A stretch of DNA of 64,000 bases from SAR202 cluster bacterium (GCA_009392295.1 VFGW01000010.1:1-64000); one strand, 5' to 3'. Counted from the first letter of the stretch, positions 35,536 through 44,995 are shown. The notes: generated by a model not told the origin, from the sequence alone. Numbers and translations are program-made.

Positions 35536-36128
35536 CGAAAAATTTTTTTTGCCAATTTATATTCTTCGTCAGTATTCATATCTAAAAATATGGTTTTGTT
35601 TTTAAAATTAACATAATTAATCTTGGCGCGATATTCATCAATTAATGCTTTCAATCCTTTGTTAGATTCAGAAATTTCGAATAATTTTCCTTTTAATACA
35701 ACTGAAAACATTATAGGATGCCCTGATTTCACACCATTACTAGGAATAGATATTAACGACTTTGAAGCTGAATGACTTTTAATTAAATCCCGGATAATTT
35801 TATAATCCCTAGGTTGATCCACACTCAAAATCATAATATCTGAAGATTCATCGGAAACTACTGAAATGCCCTTATGTATACTTGTGATTTTACCTTTGTC
35901 ATATCTTTCGTTAATTATTAATTCTGCTTGACTATCAGTAACATATTTCGAAATTTCTTTATGGTCATGTCCAAGTACTACAATTACTTGTGAAACACCA
36001 CCTTTAATTAAATTTTCAACTTGATATCTTATTAAAGGAATACCTTGCCAATCTAACAGCGCCTTGGGATATCCCATTCTTGTAGATTTACCTGCTGACA
36101 ATAAAATTGCTGTAACAAAACCAGACAT
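35532..36128 (-). CDS. MobA-like nucleotidyltransferase
   Basis: A 198-residue NTP-transferase fold protein of the MobA/MocA group. The nucleotide motif AILLSAGKSTRMGYPKALL is at the N-terminus; VIVVLGHDH and ILSVDQPR supply the metal-binding Asp; SGHPIMF is typical of MocA-type molybdopterin cytidylyltransferases. ATG 36128 is chosen over a TTG three codons earlier. It lies 44 bp after an XdhC-family gene, a common pairing in loci that mature molybdenum hydroxylases. The nucleotide (CTP or GTP) cannot be told. Confidence 0.85.
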   Translation of the reverse strand: MSGFVTAILLSAGKSTRMGYPKALLDWQGIPLIRYQVENLIKGGVSQVIVVLGHDHKEISKYVTDSQAELIINERYDKGKITSIHKGISVVSDESSDIMILSVDQPRDYKIIRDLIKSHSASKSLISIPSNGVKSGHPIMFSVVLKGKLFEISESNKGLKALIDEYRAKINYVNFKNKTIFLDMNTDEEYKLAKKIFR

Positions 36129-36172
36129 TGTTTCCAATATAATTATAAATTATAGGCTGTGATCCGAAAGTA

Positions 36173-37291
36173 TCAATCCACCTTGTTTTTAGTTAATCGT
36201 CCGTAATACGATTCATTTAATTTCATAGGAGAACCATCACCACCCAATTTAAATAATAACATCTCAGAAACTATACTAATAGCTATTTCATCTGGCGTTC
36301 TTGCATTTATATTTAAACCTGCTGGAGATCGAACTTGGCGAACTCTTTCAAGTGGAATGCCTTTATCAATCAATTCTCTTAAAATTAATATAGCCTTCCT
36401 TTTACTCCCTAATAATCCCACATACCTTGCAGGAGTTTTTACTGCCATTTCCAAAGCCAAATTATCATACTTATGGCCTCTTGTAGCAATTAATATATAA
36501 GAATTTTTATTAATCCTTATTTGGTTAAATATATCTTTAGGATTAGCAACCAATACTTTCTCAGCCTCACTAAATCTTTCTTTATTTGCAAACTCAGATC
36601 GATCATCAGTTACAATCACCCTAAAACCTAAATTATGTACTATTGAAGAAATAGCCTTGGAAACATGTCCTCCACCTATTAAAATAACTTGAGGGGGACT
36701 AGTATGAGCTTCCATAAAAAATTCGGTGCCATCCCGTGAAATAACATATTCATTCTTTCCTAAATCCATTAATTCTTCTGATTTAATCAACGCTAAAGAA
36801 TCAGCCTCCGAACTACCCATAGTACCTTCTAAAATACCATTTTCTCTGATAAATAATTTAGAGCCAACGGGTAAAATATTATCACCTACCGGTTTTATTA
36901 AAGTGGAAATTAATAATGACGGTCCGCCATTGTAAGCATGATTAATTTCTTCAATATACTTAGAGTATTCATTAGCTTGAAATAAAGGATCTAATAAAAA
37001 GTACATAGTACCTCCACAAACCAATCCATCATTAGCAGCTAAATCTTCGTTCAAAATATAATCTCTATAAAAAGCAGCCCCCTTATTTTTAATAAGTTCT
37101 TCAGACTCATACCATATATCACCCTCTACACAACCTCCCCCTAGAGTCCCTGTACCATTACCTGAACTTGAAACCAATAATTTAGCCCCAGGTTTTTGTG
37201 GAGTTGATCCTTTTGTTTTAATTACTGTCGAAATAACAAAAGGCTTTTTTAATTTTAGCTGTTTTTCAGCTTCTTGAAAAACATCATGCAT
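36173..37291 (-). CDS. XdhC/CoxI family protein (molybdenum cofactor insertion)
   Basis: XdhC-type proteins bind and deliver sulfurated molybdenum cofactor to xanthine-dehydrogenase-family enzymes. The N-terminal half has PFVISTVIKTKGSTPQKPGAK, split here as KTKGSTPQKPGAK and LGGGCVEGDIW with its conserved Cys. The C-terminal half is a Rossmann domain with VILIGGGHVSKAISSIV, VTDDRSEFAN, and ARYVGLLGSKRK. The length of 372 residues is full. It sits between a 2-hydroxyacid dehydrogenase and the MobA-like gene. No molybdenum hydroxylase subunit is present in the window. Confidence 0.9.
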   Translation of the reverse strand: MHDVFQEAEKQLKLKKPFVISTVIKTKGSTPQKPGAKLLVSSSGNGTGTLGGGCVEGDIWYESEELIKNKGAAFYRDYILNEDLAANDGLVCGGTMYFLLDPLFQANEYSKYIEEINHAYNGGPSLLISTLIKPVGDNILPVGSKLFIRENGILEGTMGSSEADSLALIKSEELMDLGKNEYVISRDGTEFFMEAHTSPPQVILIGGGHVSKAISSIVHNLGFRVIVTDDRSEFANKERFSEAEKVLVANPKDIFNQIRINKNSYILIATRGHKYDNLALEMAVKTPARYVGLLGSKRKAILILRELIDKGIPLERVRQVRSPAGLNINARTPDEIAISIVSEMLLFKLGGDGSPMKLNESYYGRLTKNKVD

Positions 37292-37314
37292 GTAAACGAA
37301 CTCCGTATGAAAAA

Positions 37315-38292
37315 CTAATATACTTCAGGATTCACACATGTAACTAGAGGTTCCCCTGTAATTCCATTAATTAAATTCTGTGCCGAAATTTTAGACATTT
37401 CAAATCTAGTTTTTACAGTTGCACTAGCTATATGAGGAACTATTACACAATTTTCTAATTTTAACAATGGATCATCTTTAGATATGGGTTCAGGGTCAGT
37501 TACATCTAAACCAGCGCCCCAAATATCGCCATTTTTCAAAGCATTATATAAAGCTTGGGAATCTACTACAGGACCTCTTGCAGCATTAACTAAAATACTT
37601 GTTTTTTTCATTTTTTTAAATTCACTTTCACCAATCAAATGATATGTTTCTTCACTTAACACAGTATGTAAACTAACATAATCTGAATCTGTTAAAACCG
37701 TATTAAAATCAACATATTCCATATCAAGCTTTTCTTCTAAATCTTTTCTGCGATTGGTGTCATAATATAATATTTTCATTCCAAATCCATTAGCCCTTTT
37801 TGCAACTTCAAATCCAATTCTACCCATTCCTATAATCCCGATAGTAGCAGAATGAATATCTTGACCTAAAAAATGTAAAGGATGCCATGTTTTCCAATCA
37901 CCTCTTCTAACAAAACGTTCACTCTCTGTAATTCGCCTAGCAGCTGACATTAGTAGAGCCCATGTAGCGTCAGCAGTCGTCGCAGTTAATACATCTGGGG
38001 TATTACCTACAGGTATCCCTCGATTTGTAGCTTCAGAGATATCTATATTGTCAAAACCTACGGCAATTTGACTAATAACTTTTAACTGACTCCCAGCATT
38101 ATCCATAAATTCAGAATCAATCTTGTCGGTCAACAAGCATAATATACCATCTATTCCTTTACTCTTTTCCAACAAGATTTCTCTCGAAGGAGGTAATTCA
38201 TCTTCCCATAAATCAACATCAGCAACTGATTTAACCTCATCAATCCATTCTGGAAAAATTTTTCTAGTAATAAGTACTCTTGGTTTTGACAT
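37315..38292 (-). CDS. D-2-hydroxyacid dehydrogenase (glyoxylate/hydroxypyruvate reductase type)
   Basis: NAD(P)-dependent reductase of 2-oxoacids, 325 residues. The N-terminal RVLITRKIFPEWIDEV resembles glyoxylate reductases. The cofactor motif is IGIIGMGRIGFEVAKRA, with YYDTNRRKD after the second strand. Catalytic positions are in NAARGPVVDSQAL (Arg), the following DVTDPEP (Glu region) and VPHIASAT (His). AGGAG lies upstream of the ATG. It leads a minus-strand run with the XdhC-like and MobA-like genes (23 bp and 44 bp gaps). Substrate is not determined. Confidence 0.92.
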   Translation of the reverse strand: MSKPRVLITRKIFPEWIDEVKSVADVDLWEDELPPSREILLEKSKGIDGILCLLTDKIDSEFMDNAGSQLKVISQIAVGFDNIDISEATNRGIPVGNTPDVLTATTADATWALLMSAARRITESERFVRRGDWKTWHPLHFLGQDIHSATIGIIGMGRIGFEVAKRANGFGMKILYYDTNRRKDLEEKLDMEYVDFNTVLTDSDYVSLHTVLSEETYHLIGESEFKKMKKTSILVNAARGPVVDSQALYNALKNGDIWGAGLDVTDPEPISKDDPLLKLENCVIVPHIASATVKTRFEMSKISAQNLINGITGEPLVTCVNPEVY

Positions 38293-38501
38293 TCCTTAAC
38301 TCCTAATTTATAAATGTTGACAGGTATTCTATAACAATTATTATACATAAGCATTCATTTATCACATGAATGACAAATGATATTTCTTTATATAAATACT
38401 TACTTATCACTTGTTGAAAAAATCAAGTTAAATTAATATTTAATTTAAATCATCATAATATTATTTTTAAAATTAAAATATAAATTATATACGGAGTAAT
38501 A

Positions 38502-39272
38502 ATGTCACTAAAAATAATCTCTTGGAACGTTAATGGAATACGAGCAATTCATAAAAAAGGATTCATAGATTGGCTAAAAGAAGAAAACCCAGACATAATG
38601 TGTCTTCAAGAAACAAAAGCATGGCCAGAACAGTTACCTGAAGAATTAAAAAATATAACACCTTATGAAAGTTTTTTCTCTTCGGCTGAAAAAAAAGGAT
38701 ACAGCGGGGTAGGAATATACTCAAAAATACCTCCCATTTCAGTTGAATATAAACTAGGCACAGATGAATTTGACTCCGAAGGTAGAACTCTATTCATAGA
38801 CTATGGAGATTTTGTACTTTTTAATATTTATTATCCTAACGGCAAAGCATCTGAAACTAGACTAGAATACAAACTAGGTTTTTATGAAGCATTTCTATCA
38901 AAAGTTGTAGATCTAAAAAAAGAGGGGCGCAACATCATAATTTGTGGAGATCTGAATACTGCACATAAAGAAATTGACCTCGCTCGGCCTAAAGAAAACT
39001 CAAAAACATCTGGTTTCTTACCAATTGAAAGGGCTTGGGTAGATAAATTTTTAAATCAAGGATTCGTAGATATATTCAGAGAATTTTGCAAATCCCCCGA
39101 CCAATACACTTGGTGGGATTATGCAACTCGTGCGAGAGAACGAAATGTAGGCTGGAGAATTGATTATTTTTTTGTAGACAACAAAACTCAAAACTTGGTT
39201 TCAGATGCCTTTATTCTTCCAAATGTCCATGGTTCTGATCATTGTCCCGTTGGAATCACCTTGAATCGTTAA
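38502..39272 (+). CDS. xthA: Exodeoxyribonuclease III / AP endonuclease
   Basis: Cleaves abasic sites and trims 3' blocked ends in base-excision repair. The 256-residue protein has the EEP-fold motifs [25 protein letters not shown] (metal-binding Glu), [57 protein letters not shown] and the final GSDHCPVGI with the catalytic His. Length matches XthA/ExoA. GGAG lies eight bases before the ATG. Downstream the convergent lipoprotein gene stops only 1 bp away. Confidence 0.97.
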   Translation: MSLKIISWNVNGIRAIHKKGFIDWLKEENPDIMCLQETKAWPEQLPEELKNITPYESFFSSAEKKGYSGVGIYSKIPPISVEYKLGTDEFDSEGRTLFIDYGDFVLFNIYYPNGKASETRLEYKLGFYEAFLSKVVDLKKEGRNIIICGDLNTAHKEIDLARPKENSKTSGFLPIERAWVDKFLNQGFVDIFREFCKSPDQYTWWDYATRARERNVGWRIDYFFVDNKTQNLVSDAFILPNVHGSDHCPVGITLNR

Positions 39273-39273
39273 T

Positions 39274-39858
39274 CTAATGAGTCACAAAACTTATTTCATA
39301 TGCATATTTACCTAAAACCTTGTCATACATCAAATCACATTCTCTGATAGAAAAAATTTCAATACATGCTGCGACTCTCATATCAAACCATGCATAAACA
39401 AAAAGAGCACAATCATATTGTTCTTTATTATTTAAACACCATCTAAAAACCTGTTTATGCTGTTCATCGTTAATTCTACTTAAACTATAATATGTTGCCA
39501 CTGGCTGTACATCTAGCAAATTCTTATCCATTGCATTAATCAATGATTTTTCACAATGATTAATCCAAAAAACATCAAATTCATGCAAACAAGTAAACAA
39601 AAAACTTTCTTCAATTTCTTGTATCCTATTAATTGAATTCTGGCGACCATATACTTTGATTGAATCAATAAAAAATTGTTCCGTCTGAAACCTCAACTCA
39701 GCAATTTCTTCAATATTTTTATATTTAGAATCTGAAAAATCAGCTAAAAATGGAGAGTTCGAATTTGTTGAATTTTCATTCGCAAAAAATGAACATGAAA
39801 TAGTAAAAAAAATAATAAGTGCTAATAAAACATTTATATATTGAAACTTAAACTTCAC
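39274..39858 (-). CDS. Putative lipoprotein of unknown function
   Basis: About 195 residues with a lipoprotein signal peptide whose core INVLLALIIFFTISC ends in a lipobox cysteine. The mature part is rich in charged and aromatic residues and has several cysteines (FLFTCLHEFD, INHCEKS, FRWCLNN, YDCALFVYAWFD, CIEIF, RECDLMYD), suggesting disulfides. I do not recognise a family. GTG 39858 gives a normal signal peptide length and has GGAT upstream; ATG 39888 would overlap the hydratase stop as ATGA, so translational coupling is the alternative. Confidence 0.65.
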   Translation of the reverse strand: MKFKFQYINVLLALIIFFTISCSFFANENSTNSNSPFLADFSDSKYKNIEEIAELRFQTEQFFIDSIKVYGRQNSINRIQEIEESFLFTCLHEFDVFWINHCEKSLINAMDKNLLDVQPVATYYSLSRINDEQHKQVFRWCLNNKEQYDCALFVYAWFDMRVAACIEIFSIRECDLMYDKVLGKYAYEISFVTH

Positions 39859-39884
39859 AATAAGTATCCAAATTTTTGAATGAA

Positions 39885-40676
39885 TCATAAAAAATTGACT
39901 TCGACATCTCCAAGTTCTCCCATGCTAACTTTTACCCGATCAAACTTTTCAATCCAAATTGTTTTCACAATACTCCCTAAAGATATTACTTCACCTTTTC
40001 TTAAAAAATCTCCTCTTTTAGAACAAAAATTTGCCAACCAAGCCAAAGCTTCAAAAGGATGGTCCATAATATCACGTCCAATTCCACTGCCAACCAATTG
40101 ATCATTAACAAAAATATCCCCTCTTATTTCACTAAGATTTATTGCTGATGGATTGTTATATTCTCCAAGCACACATCCTGAAGCAAAAAAATCATCCGCA
40201 ATAAGAGAGTATACATCAATCACTTCATAATCTACCCAACGATCATCCACAATTTCTATAGCACACATTACAGAACTAACAAAATTTTCTACAGAATACC
40301 TATCATGCAAAAAATTGTCATCCCCCAAATCATCTCCTATAATCACAGCAATTTCACATTCAACACCCGGCCTAATAAAATCGTCGAAATAGAACTCTCC
40401 TTGATTTTGTTGAATTTTTGATGAAAACATCCCTCCAACACATGGCGTTTTAATCCCGAGATAATCTTGCATTATTTTAGAAGTGCAACCAATTTTTCTA
40501 CCCACTACATCACCATATCCTAAAGAAGCCAAATCTTTATGTAACAGTGATTGAATATTATATGCATCCAATTCACTCTTAGGTTTAAATTTTCTAGATA
40601 AAGTAGATAAAGGAACTTTATTGAGACGTGCTTGACTTAATAATTTAACAACTTCTCTAGAAATCGGTTGATCCAT
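39885..40676 (-). CDS. 2-keto-4-pentenoate hydratase / FAH-family protein
   Basis: A 263-residue protein of the MhpD-like fumarylacetoacetate-hydrolase superfamily, which hydrates or decarboxylates 2-oxo acids from aromatic breakdown. Visible parts are DAYNIQSLLH, GRKIGCTSK, a metal-site VECEIAVIIGDDL with two Glu, CAIEIVDDRW, and the later HPFEALAWLANF. No neighbouring meta-cleavage genes are present, so the in vivo substrate is open. Its stop overlaps the following lipoprotein start if ATG 39888 is used. A tRNA-Arg lies 49 bp upstream. Confidence 0.85.
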   Translation of the reverse strand: MDQPISREVVKLLSQARLNKVPLSTLSRKFKPKSELDAYNIQSLLHKDLASLGYGDVVGRKIGCTSKIMQDYLGIKTPCVGGMFSSKIQQNQGEFYFDDFIRPGVECEIAVIIGDDLGDDNFLHDRYSVENFVSSVMCAIEIVDDRWVDYEVIDVYSLIADDFFASGCVLGEYNNPSAINLSEIRGDIFVNDQLVGSGIGRDIMDHPFEALAWLANFCSKRGDFLRKGEVISLGSIVKTIWIEKFDRVKVSMGELGDVEVNFL

Positions 40677-40725
40677 TTTTAATTATCCATGAAAATCACA
40701 AACAAAATTTCTTAATTTTCAAAAG

Positions 40726-40797
40726 TACCCCTGCCGGGACTCGAACCCGGGCACACGGTTTAGGAAACCGATGCTCTATCCTCTGAGCTACAGGGGC
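40726..40797 (-). tRNA. tRNA-Arg (anticodon CCU)
   Basis: The minus strand folds into a complete cloverleaf. The 7-bp acceptor stem GCCCCTG pairs with CAGGGGT, and the discriminator is A. The D arm is GCTC/GAGC, and the T arm is CCGGG-TTCGAGT-CCCGG. The anticodon loop is TTCCTAA with CCU at the centre; the outermost anticodon-stem pair is a U-U mismatch. CCA is not encoded. It reads AGG. TTGTTT and TAGAAT, 16 bp apart just upstream, could be its promoter. Confidence 0.95.
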
Positions 40798-40944
40798 TTG
40801 AAAATATTTTGCATTCTATCTTCTATCTCTTACTAAACAAATAAGCTAAATAGACTAAAAATACAAAAATTGATACAAATACATAATTACAAATATATCA
40901 GTTTCTTCAGTATTGATACAAGGAGGCAAGACAAATCAAAGAAA

Positions 40945-40977
40945 AAGATATATAATATATCTTGTGTAAATTAACAC
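40945..40977. repeat. Two adjacent palindromes upstream of the collagen-like gene
   Basis: AAGATATAT-A-ATATATCTT (40945-40963) is a perfect 9-bp inverted repeat around one base, followed at once by GTGTAAATTAACAC (40964-40977), a near-palindrome. They lie 40-70 bp upstream of the -35 element at 41017 in the 359-bp gap between tRNA-Arg and the collagen-like gene, and could be operator or activator sites. The rest of the gap (40798-40944) is AT-rich and I see no gene in it. Confidence 0.4.
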
Positions 40978-41016
40978 TCACTTTGCTTAATAGCTACTAA
41001 ATGATACTTGTAGGGG

Positions 41017-41046
41017 TTGACAATTTATAGTCTGCCTGAATATTAT
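41017..41046 (+). promoter_or_regulatory. Promoter for the collagen-like lipoprotein gene
   Basis: A perfect TTGACA (41017-41022) and TATTAT (41041-41046) are 18 bp apart. Transcription would begin near 41053, leaving an untranslated leader of about 100 bases before the ATG at 41157. Confidence 0.75.
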
Positions 41047-41156
41047 TCAAATGTGAGTAATTTTGAGTTTGTTTGTTTTAGCTTATTGTTAAAACTTTCA
41101 AACCATAGATTGATTTCATAAACGACACAGTAAATTTTAACAAGAGAGGAAGTCTC

Positions 41157-42098
41157 ATGGTAAAACATCTTCCTAGTAGATTAGGTGTGCTGGCAGTATT
41201 TTCAGTAATGTCAGCTATGTTATTTTTAGTTGCCTGTGCTGGCCCAACAGGACCAGCAGGTGTAGCAGGTCTCCCTGGTAATCCAGGTCTCCCTGGTGTC
41301 CAAGGTCCAGAAGGACCACAAGGACCAGCTGGTGAGCCAGGTCTCCCAGGTAATCCAGGTAATCCAGGTCTCCCTGGTGAGCCAGGTGCAACAGGACCAG
41401 AAGGACCACAAGGTCCTAGAGGTTCAGCAGGACCAGCAGGACCTACAGGTGCAACAGGACCACAAGGACCAGCAGGATCTAATGGTGTATCACCTGAAGC
41501 ATCCGTTGCTGTTAAAGGTGGAAATGTCATATATTTAGATGGCGGAGCTACAATTATTGGTTCAGGTTTTAAAACCGGTGAATCAGTTGAAATTATGTTT
41601 GACCTTCAACAAGGTTCAGGCGCAAATGAGGCTGTCCTTGGATTTGCTACTGTTGACGCTGCAGGAGCTTTCAGTCTAACTGTTAGTAACCTTCAAGACA
41701 GAGCAAGTGTTGTAAGGACATCAGCAAAACTTCTAGCTACTACAGCTGTAGTGCTAAGAGCTAAAGGCTCTCACGGAAGTAATGCTACTTCCGCTGTAAG
41801 CTTCGAAGCTAGTGCTCCTGGAGCTGCTGCTATACATGTTGGTGCAGTTAGCAAGGGTTCAGCAGCAGATTTCATTGGAACTGGATTCGTACCTGGAGAG
41901 TTAGTAAGCTTCATAGTGCTTAATGCTACAGGTGATGGAACATCCTCATCGATTGGATCTGCGGTTGCTGATGCTGGTGGAGTTGCAAATGCTTCTATCA
42001 CAACTACTATTGATGCAGGAACATATTCTGTGATAGCTAAAGGTGCTACTTCAAACAGAGTTGCATCAACAGCATTGGTTGTTTCAGCAGAAAAATAA
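41157..42098 (+). CDS. Collagen-like lipoprotein with two C-terminal beta domains
   Basis: A 313-residue exported protein. The signal peptide ends in an LVAC lipobox (Cys27). Residues 29-110 are an uninterrupted Gly-X-Y run of about 27 triplets, rich in GPAGP, GLPG and GPQGP, long enough to form a trimeric collagen triple helix. Two similar domains follow: one with [19 protein letters not shown], one with [19 protein letters not shown], each a predicted Ig-like beta sandwich. It is probably a trimeric stalk displayed on the cell surface. GAGGAAG precedes the ATG. It is monocistronic, with its own promoter and terminator. Confidence 0.88.
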   Translation: MVKHLPSRLGVLAVFSVMSAMLFLVACAGPTGPAGVAGLPGNPGLPGVQGPEGPQGPAGEPGLPGNPGNPGLPGEPGATGPEGPQGPRGSAGPAGPTGATGPQGPAGSNGVSPEASVAVKGGNVIYLDGGATIIGSGFKTGESVEIMFDLQQGSGANEAVLGFATVDAAGAFSLTVSNLQDRASVVRTSAKLLATTAVVLRAKGSHGSNATSAVSFEASAPGAAAIHVGAVSKGSAADFIGTGFVPGELVSFIVLNATGDGTSSSIGSAVADAGGVANASITTTIDAGTYSVIAKGATSNRVASTALVVSAEK

Positions 42099-42147
42099 AC
42101 ATATTGTCATAATGAATTTTGTGACATAGTCATAAATAAAGAATTTT

Positions 42148-42187
42148 AAAGAACCCCAAGGGTCTATGATCTGAGGGGTTCTTTTTA
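42148..42187 (+). terminator. Terminator after the collagen-like gene
   Basis: AAAGAACCCC (42148-42157) pairs perfectly with GGGGTTCTTT (42175-42184) around a 17-base loop, and the T-run continues past the stem. This is a classic rho-independent terminator 49 bp after the stop codon. Confidence 0.92.
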
Positions 42188-42235
42188 TTACAATGAGTTT
42201 TATTAAAATCAATAATATCTACAATTAAAAACAAA

Positions 42236-43498
42236 ATGATAGACATAAATTTACTCCGAGAAAATCCAAAAATTATTTCAGATTCCCTTGCTCAACGTCA
42301 AGAAAAAATAGATTTGCAAAAAATTATTGACTTAGACATTCAAAAAAGAAAATTAATTCAAAAGAATGATGTACTGAAAAATAAAAAAAATATTGTCTCC
42401 AAAAAATTAAGCTTAACCCAGGAAAAACCAATCTCATTAATAGAAGAAATGAGGAAAGCTGGAAGTGAAATTAAAAAATTAGATTTAGAACTCGATGAAA
42501 TTAGTACCCAATTAAATTACTTACTTTCAACTATTCCTAATTTAGTTGATGAAAATGTACCTTATGGAAAAGATGAAAATGAAAACCAAATAATTGAAAC
42601 TATAGGAGAAATTGGTAATTTTGACTTCATACCAAAACCACATTGGGAATTAGGTAGTGAATTAGGCATCATTGATTTTGAAAGAGGTGTTTCAACATCT
42701 GGATCACGGTTCTTTATATTAAAAGGAAAAGGCGCTACATTACAAAGAGCTTTAATCAATTGGATGACAGATTTACATCAAAATGAATTTAATTGTACAG
42801 AATTATATTTGCCAAATTTAGTTAATGAAAAAACCGTATTTGGAAGTGGGCAATTACCAAAATTTGGAGAAAATATGTATGTTGATACAGATGAAAATTT
42901 CTGGCTTGTACCTACAGCAGAAGTCCCAATTACTGGAATGCATCAAAATGAAATATTTGATATAGAAAACCTTCCTTTAAAATACGTAGCACATACTCCT
43001 TGTTATAGAAAAGAAAAAGCATCTGCGGGAAAAGATAAAAGAGGAATGAAAAGAGTCCATCAATTTGAAAAAATTGAAATCTATAAATTTGTAGAACCTG
43101 ACACTTCGAAAAATGAATTGAAAAACTTAATTAATCAAATCACTAAAATATGTATGCTATTAAAAATTCCCTATCGATTAAAACAACTCTGTTCTGGTGA
43201 TTTAGGTTTCTCAGCATTAGAAACTTATGATATTGAAATGTGGTCACCTGGATCAAATGAATGGTTAGAAGTTAGTTCATGTTCAAATTGTGGAGATTTT
43301 CAGGCAAGAAGGTCTAATATCAAATTTCGGGCATCACCCCCCGAAAGCAAACCAAAATTTCTTCACACATTAAATGGATCAGGGCTAGCATTACCAAGGA
43401 CAATCATTTCCATCATAGAAAATTACCAACAAAAAGACGGATCAATAGCAATCCCAGAAATATTAATTCCATATACTGGTTTTGAAGAAATAAGATGA
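42236..43498 (+). CDS. serS: Seryl-tRNA synthetase
   Basis: Class II synthetase, 420 residues. The N-terminal 100 residues form the long antiparallel coiled coil that binds the tRNA extra arm (many Lys, Ile and Glu). Catalytic motif 2 is AHTPCYRKEKASAGKDKRG, and motif 3 is NGSGLALPRTIISIIENYQ. LVPTAEVPI and MWSPGSNEWLEVSSCSNCGD are also typical of bacterial SerRS. No strong Shine-Dalgarno is visible before ATG 42236. It ends 7 bp from the stop of the convergent PfkB-family gene. Confidence 0.97.
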   Translation: MIDINLLRENPKIISDSLAQRQEKIDLQKIIDLDIQKRKLIQKNDVLKNKKNIVSKKLSLTQEKPISLIEEMRKAGSEIKKLDLELDEISTQLNYLLSTIPNLVDENVPYGKDENENQIIETIGEIGNFDFIPKPHWELGSELGIIDFERGVSTSGSRFFILKGKGATLQRALINWMTDLHQNEFNCTELYLPNLVNEKTVFGSGQLPKFGENMYVDTDENFWLVPTAEVPITGMHQNEIFDIENLPLKYVAHTPCYRKEKASAGKDKRGMKRVHQFEKIEIYKFVEPDTSKNELKNLINQITKICMLLKIPYRLKQLCSGDLGFSALETYDIEMWSPGSNEWLEVSSCSNCGDFQARRSNIKFRASPPESKPKFLHTLNGSGLALPRTIISIIENYQQKDGSIAIPEILIPYTGFEEIR

Positions 43499-43505
43499 AA
43501 TTATT

Positions 43506-44324
43506 TCATTTCAAAAAAAATTCTATCTCTTCTCTAGATGGAATTGAAGTAAATCTAGGTGCACGTACTGATAAAGCAGCCGCTATGTTTGCAAACCTTG
43601 CAGAAATAAGCGGGTCTTTCGTTTCAAAAAATCGAATAATATAAGATGTCGCAAAAATATCTCCCGCACCAATTGAATCATTTTCCACAACGTTGATTGT
43701 TGGAATGTTGTATTCTTCATTTCCACAAAAAACTGTCACGCCATTAATACCCCTAGTGATAATGAATACATCACATAAATTAATCCAATCACATAAAATA
43801 TCTAATCCATTGATGTCTTCTTCCGATACAATTACAAAGTCAGCCTTTGTGAACAATTCTTCCAAATTATCTATGATTAAAGGAAAAACCTTACCGTTGT
43901 TTTGAAAACCTCTAAGCCAACCTTGTAAAACAACTCCAACCATTCCAGAAAAGTTATCGATAATTAATGGCTCCAATTCACCCGCAATCGGACACAATAA
44001 AACCATATCAGTATGATGCAATTCTTCAGGTATATCTTCTGATTTAATACTTCCTGAAAAAGATTTTAGATATTGAATTCTATCCTCAAAAAAATTCTCA
44101 TATAAAAATACTGTATCTTTTATACCTGGTACAACTCTAACATCTACGTCACAAAATTCTTTAAATGATTGAATCGTATTGATTTGTCCTTTTGATAAAA
44201 TAGACGGGTTAACACCTAATTTATTTGAAGTGATTGCATTAAATACAACAGACCCGCCTAGATAATACACTCCATCTATAGAATCCAGACAAAAATTCCC
44301 AACAGACAATAATCTTGGATTCAT
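43506..44324 (-). CDS. PfkB-family carbohydrate kinase
   Basis: Ribokinase-like sugar or nucleoside kinase, 272 residues, slightly short for the family. The GG motif near the N-terminus (YYLGGSVVFNAITSNKLG) holds the substrate, FIITRGINGVTVF precedes the nucleotide site, and the PfkB signature NDSIGAGDIFATSY contains catalytic D222. The substrate cannot be assigned. It is the last gene of the rpmH-to-jag run, 29 bp after jag, but probably has no functional tie to protein insertion. Confidence 0.88.
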   Translation of the reverse strand: MNPRLLSVGNFCLDSIDGVYYLGGSVVFNAITSNKLGVNPSILSKGQINTIQSFKEFCDVDVRVVPGIKDTVFLYENFFEDRIQYLKSFSGSIKSEDIPEELHHTDMVLLCPIAGELEPLIIDNFSGMVGVVLQGWLRGFQNNGKVFPLIIDNLEELFTKADFVIVSEEDINGLDILCDWINLCDVFIITRGINGVTVFCGNEEYNIPTINVVENDSIGAGDIFATSYIIRFFETKDPLISARFANIAAALSVRAPRFTSIPSREEIEFFLK

Positions 44325-44353
44325 AAGTCACCTTGAAATAAAATTAATGAAAG

Positions 44354-44995
44354 TTAATTATTTTTTTCAATCACAACTCTTCTATCATATCCAGAGCCTA
44401 CACTGTTAGTTGTAACATCAACAGAATCTTGTAAAGTCAAATGAATAATACGTCTTTCATTTGCTGGCATAGGCTCCAAATGTATAGCTTTACCAGATTT
44501 CAAAACTTGATTTGCAACTTTTTCTGCTAAATGACTTAAAGAATCATATCTGCGTTCTTGATAACCCGCAACATCCAAATAAATATTAGTTCTTTTTTTA
44601 TTTTTGCTACTTATTATTGATGAAGCTAAAAACCTTAACGCCTTCAATGTTTCACCACGTCGCCCAATCAACAAACCAGAATCTTCCCCGTCAATTTCAA
44701 AACTAGGTCTATTAGAATATTGAGAGTCAGAATCTTTTAAATGAACTGAAACTGAAACATCCATGAATTGGATTAAATCATTTAAGACCTCAGATGCATC
44801 CATTTCGTATGAATCATTTTTATCAATTACTTGAACTCTAACTTTTGCAGGTACTCCTAATCCAATTCCAAAAATACCAGATTTACCTTTATCTATTACG
44901 TCTATTTTTGCTTCTCTGCGCTCTACGTTTAATTCTTTTAACGCTATTTCGATCGCTTCTTCCACTGTTTTTGCTGTTGTTTCCACTGACTTCAT
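44354..44995 (-). CDS. jag: KH/R3H RNA-binding protein Jag (KhpB)
   Basis: RNA-binding partner encoded beside YidC in many bacteria. Three domains are visible: the Jag-N domain (AKTVEEAIEIALKEL, ending GIFGIGLG), a KH domain with GRRGETLKALRFL, and an R3H domain with PANERRIIHLTLQD. ATG 44995 has GAGGGAA about eight bases upstream and is preferred to the open extension to 45013. The first 107 bases lie within the yidC reading frame, an unusually long overlap that suggests translational coupling. Confidence 0.92.
   Translation of the reverse strand: MKSVETTAKTVEEAIEIALKELNVERREAKIDVIDKGKSGIFGIGLGVPAKVRVQVIDKNDSYEMDASEVLNDLIQFMDVSVSVHLKDSDSQYSNRPSFEIDGEDSGLLIGRRGETLKALRFLASSIISSKNKKRTNIYLDVAGYQERRYDSLSHLAEKVANQVLKSGKAIHLEPMPANERRIIHLTLQDSVDVTTNSVGSGYDRRVVIEKNN

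Noticed and set aside
41078..41530. Pro/Gly-rich open frame on the minus strand opposite the collagen-like gene
   Set aside because: The Gly-X-Y repeat DNA reads open on several frames; its complement gives a mirror Pro/Gly pattern. The plus-strand frame has the signal peptide, ribosome site and promoter.
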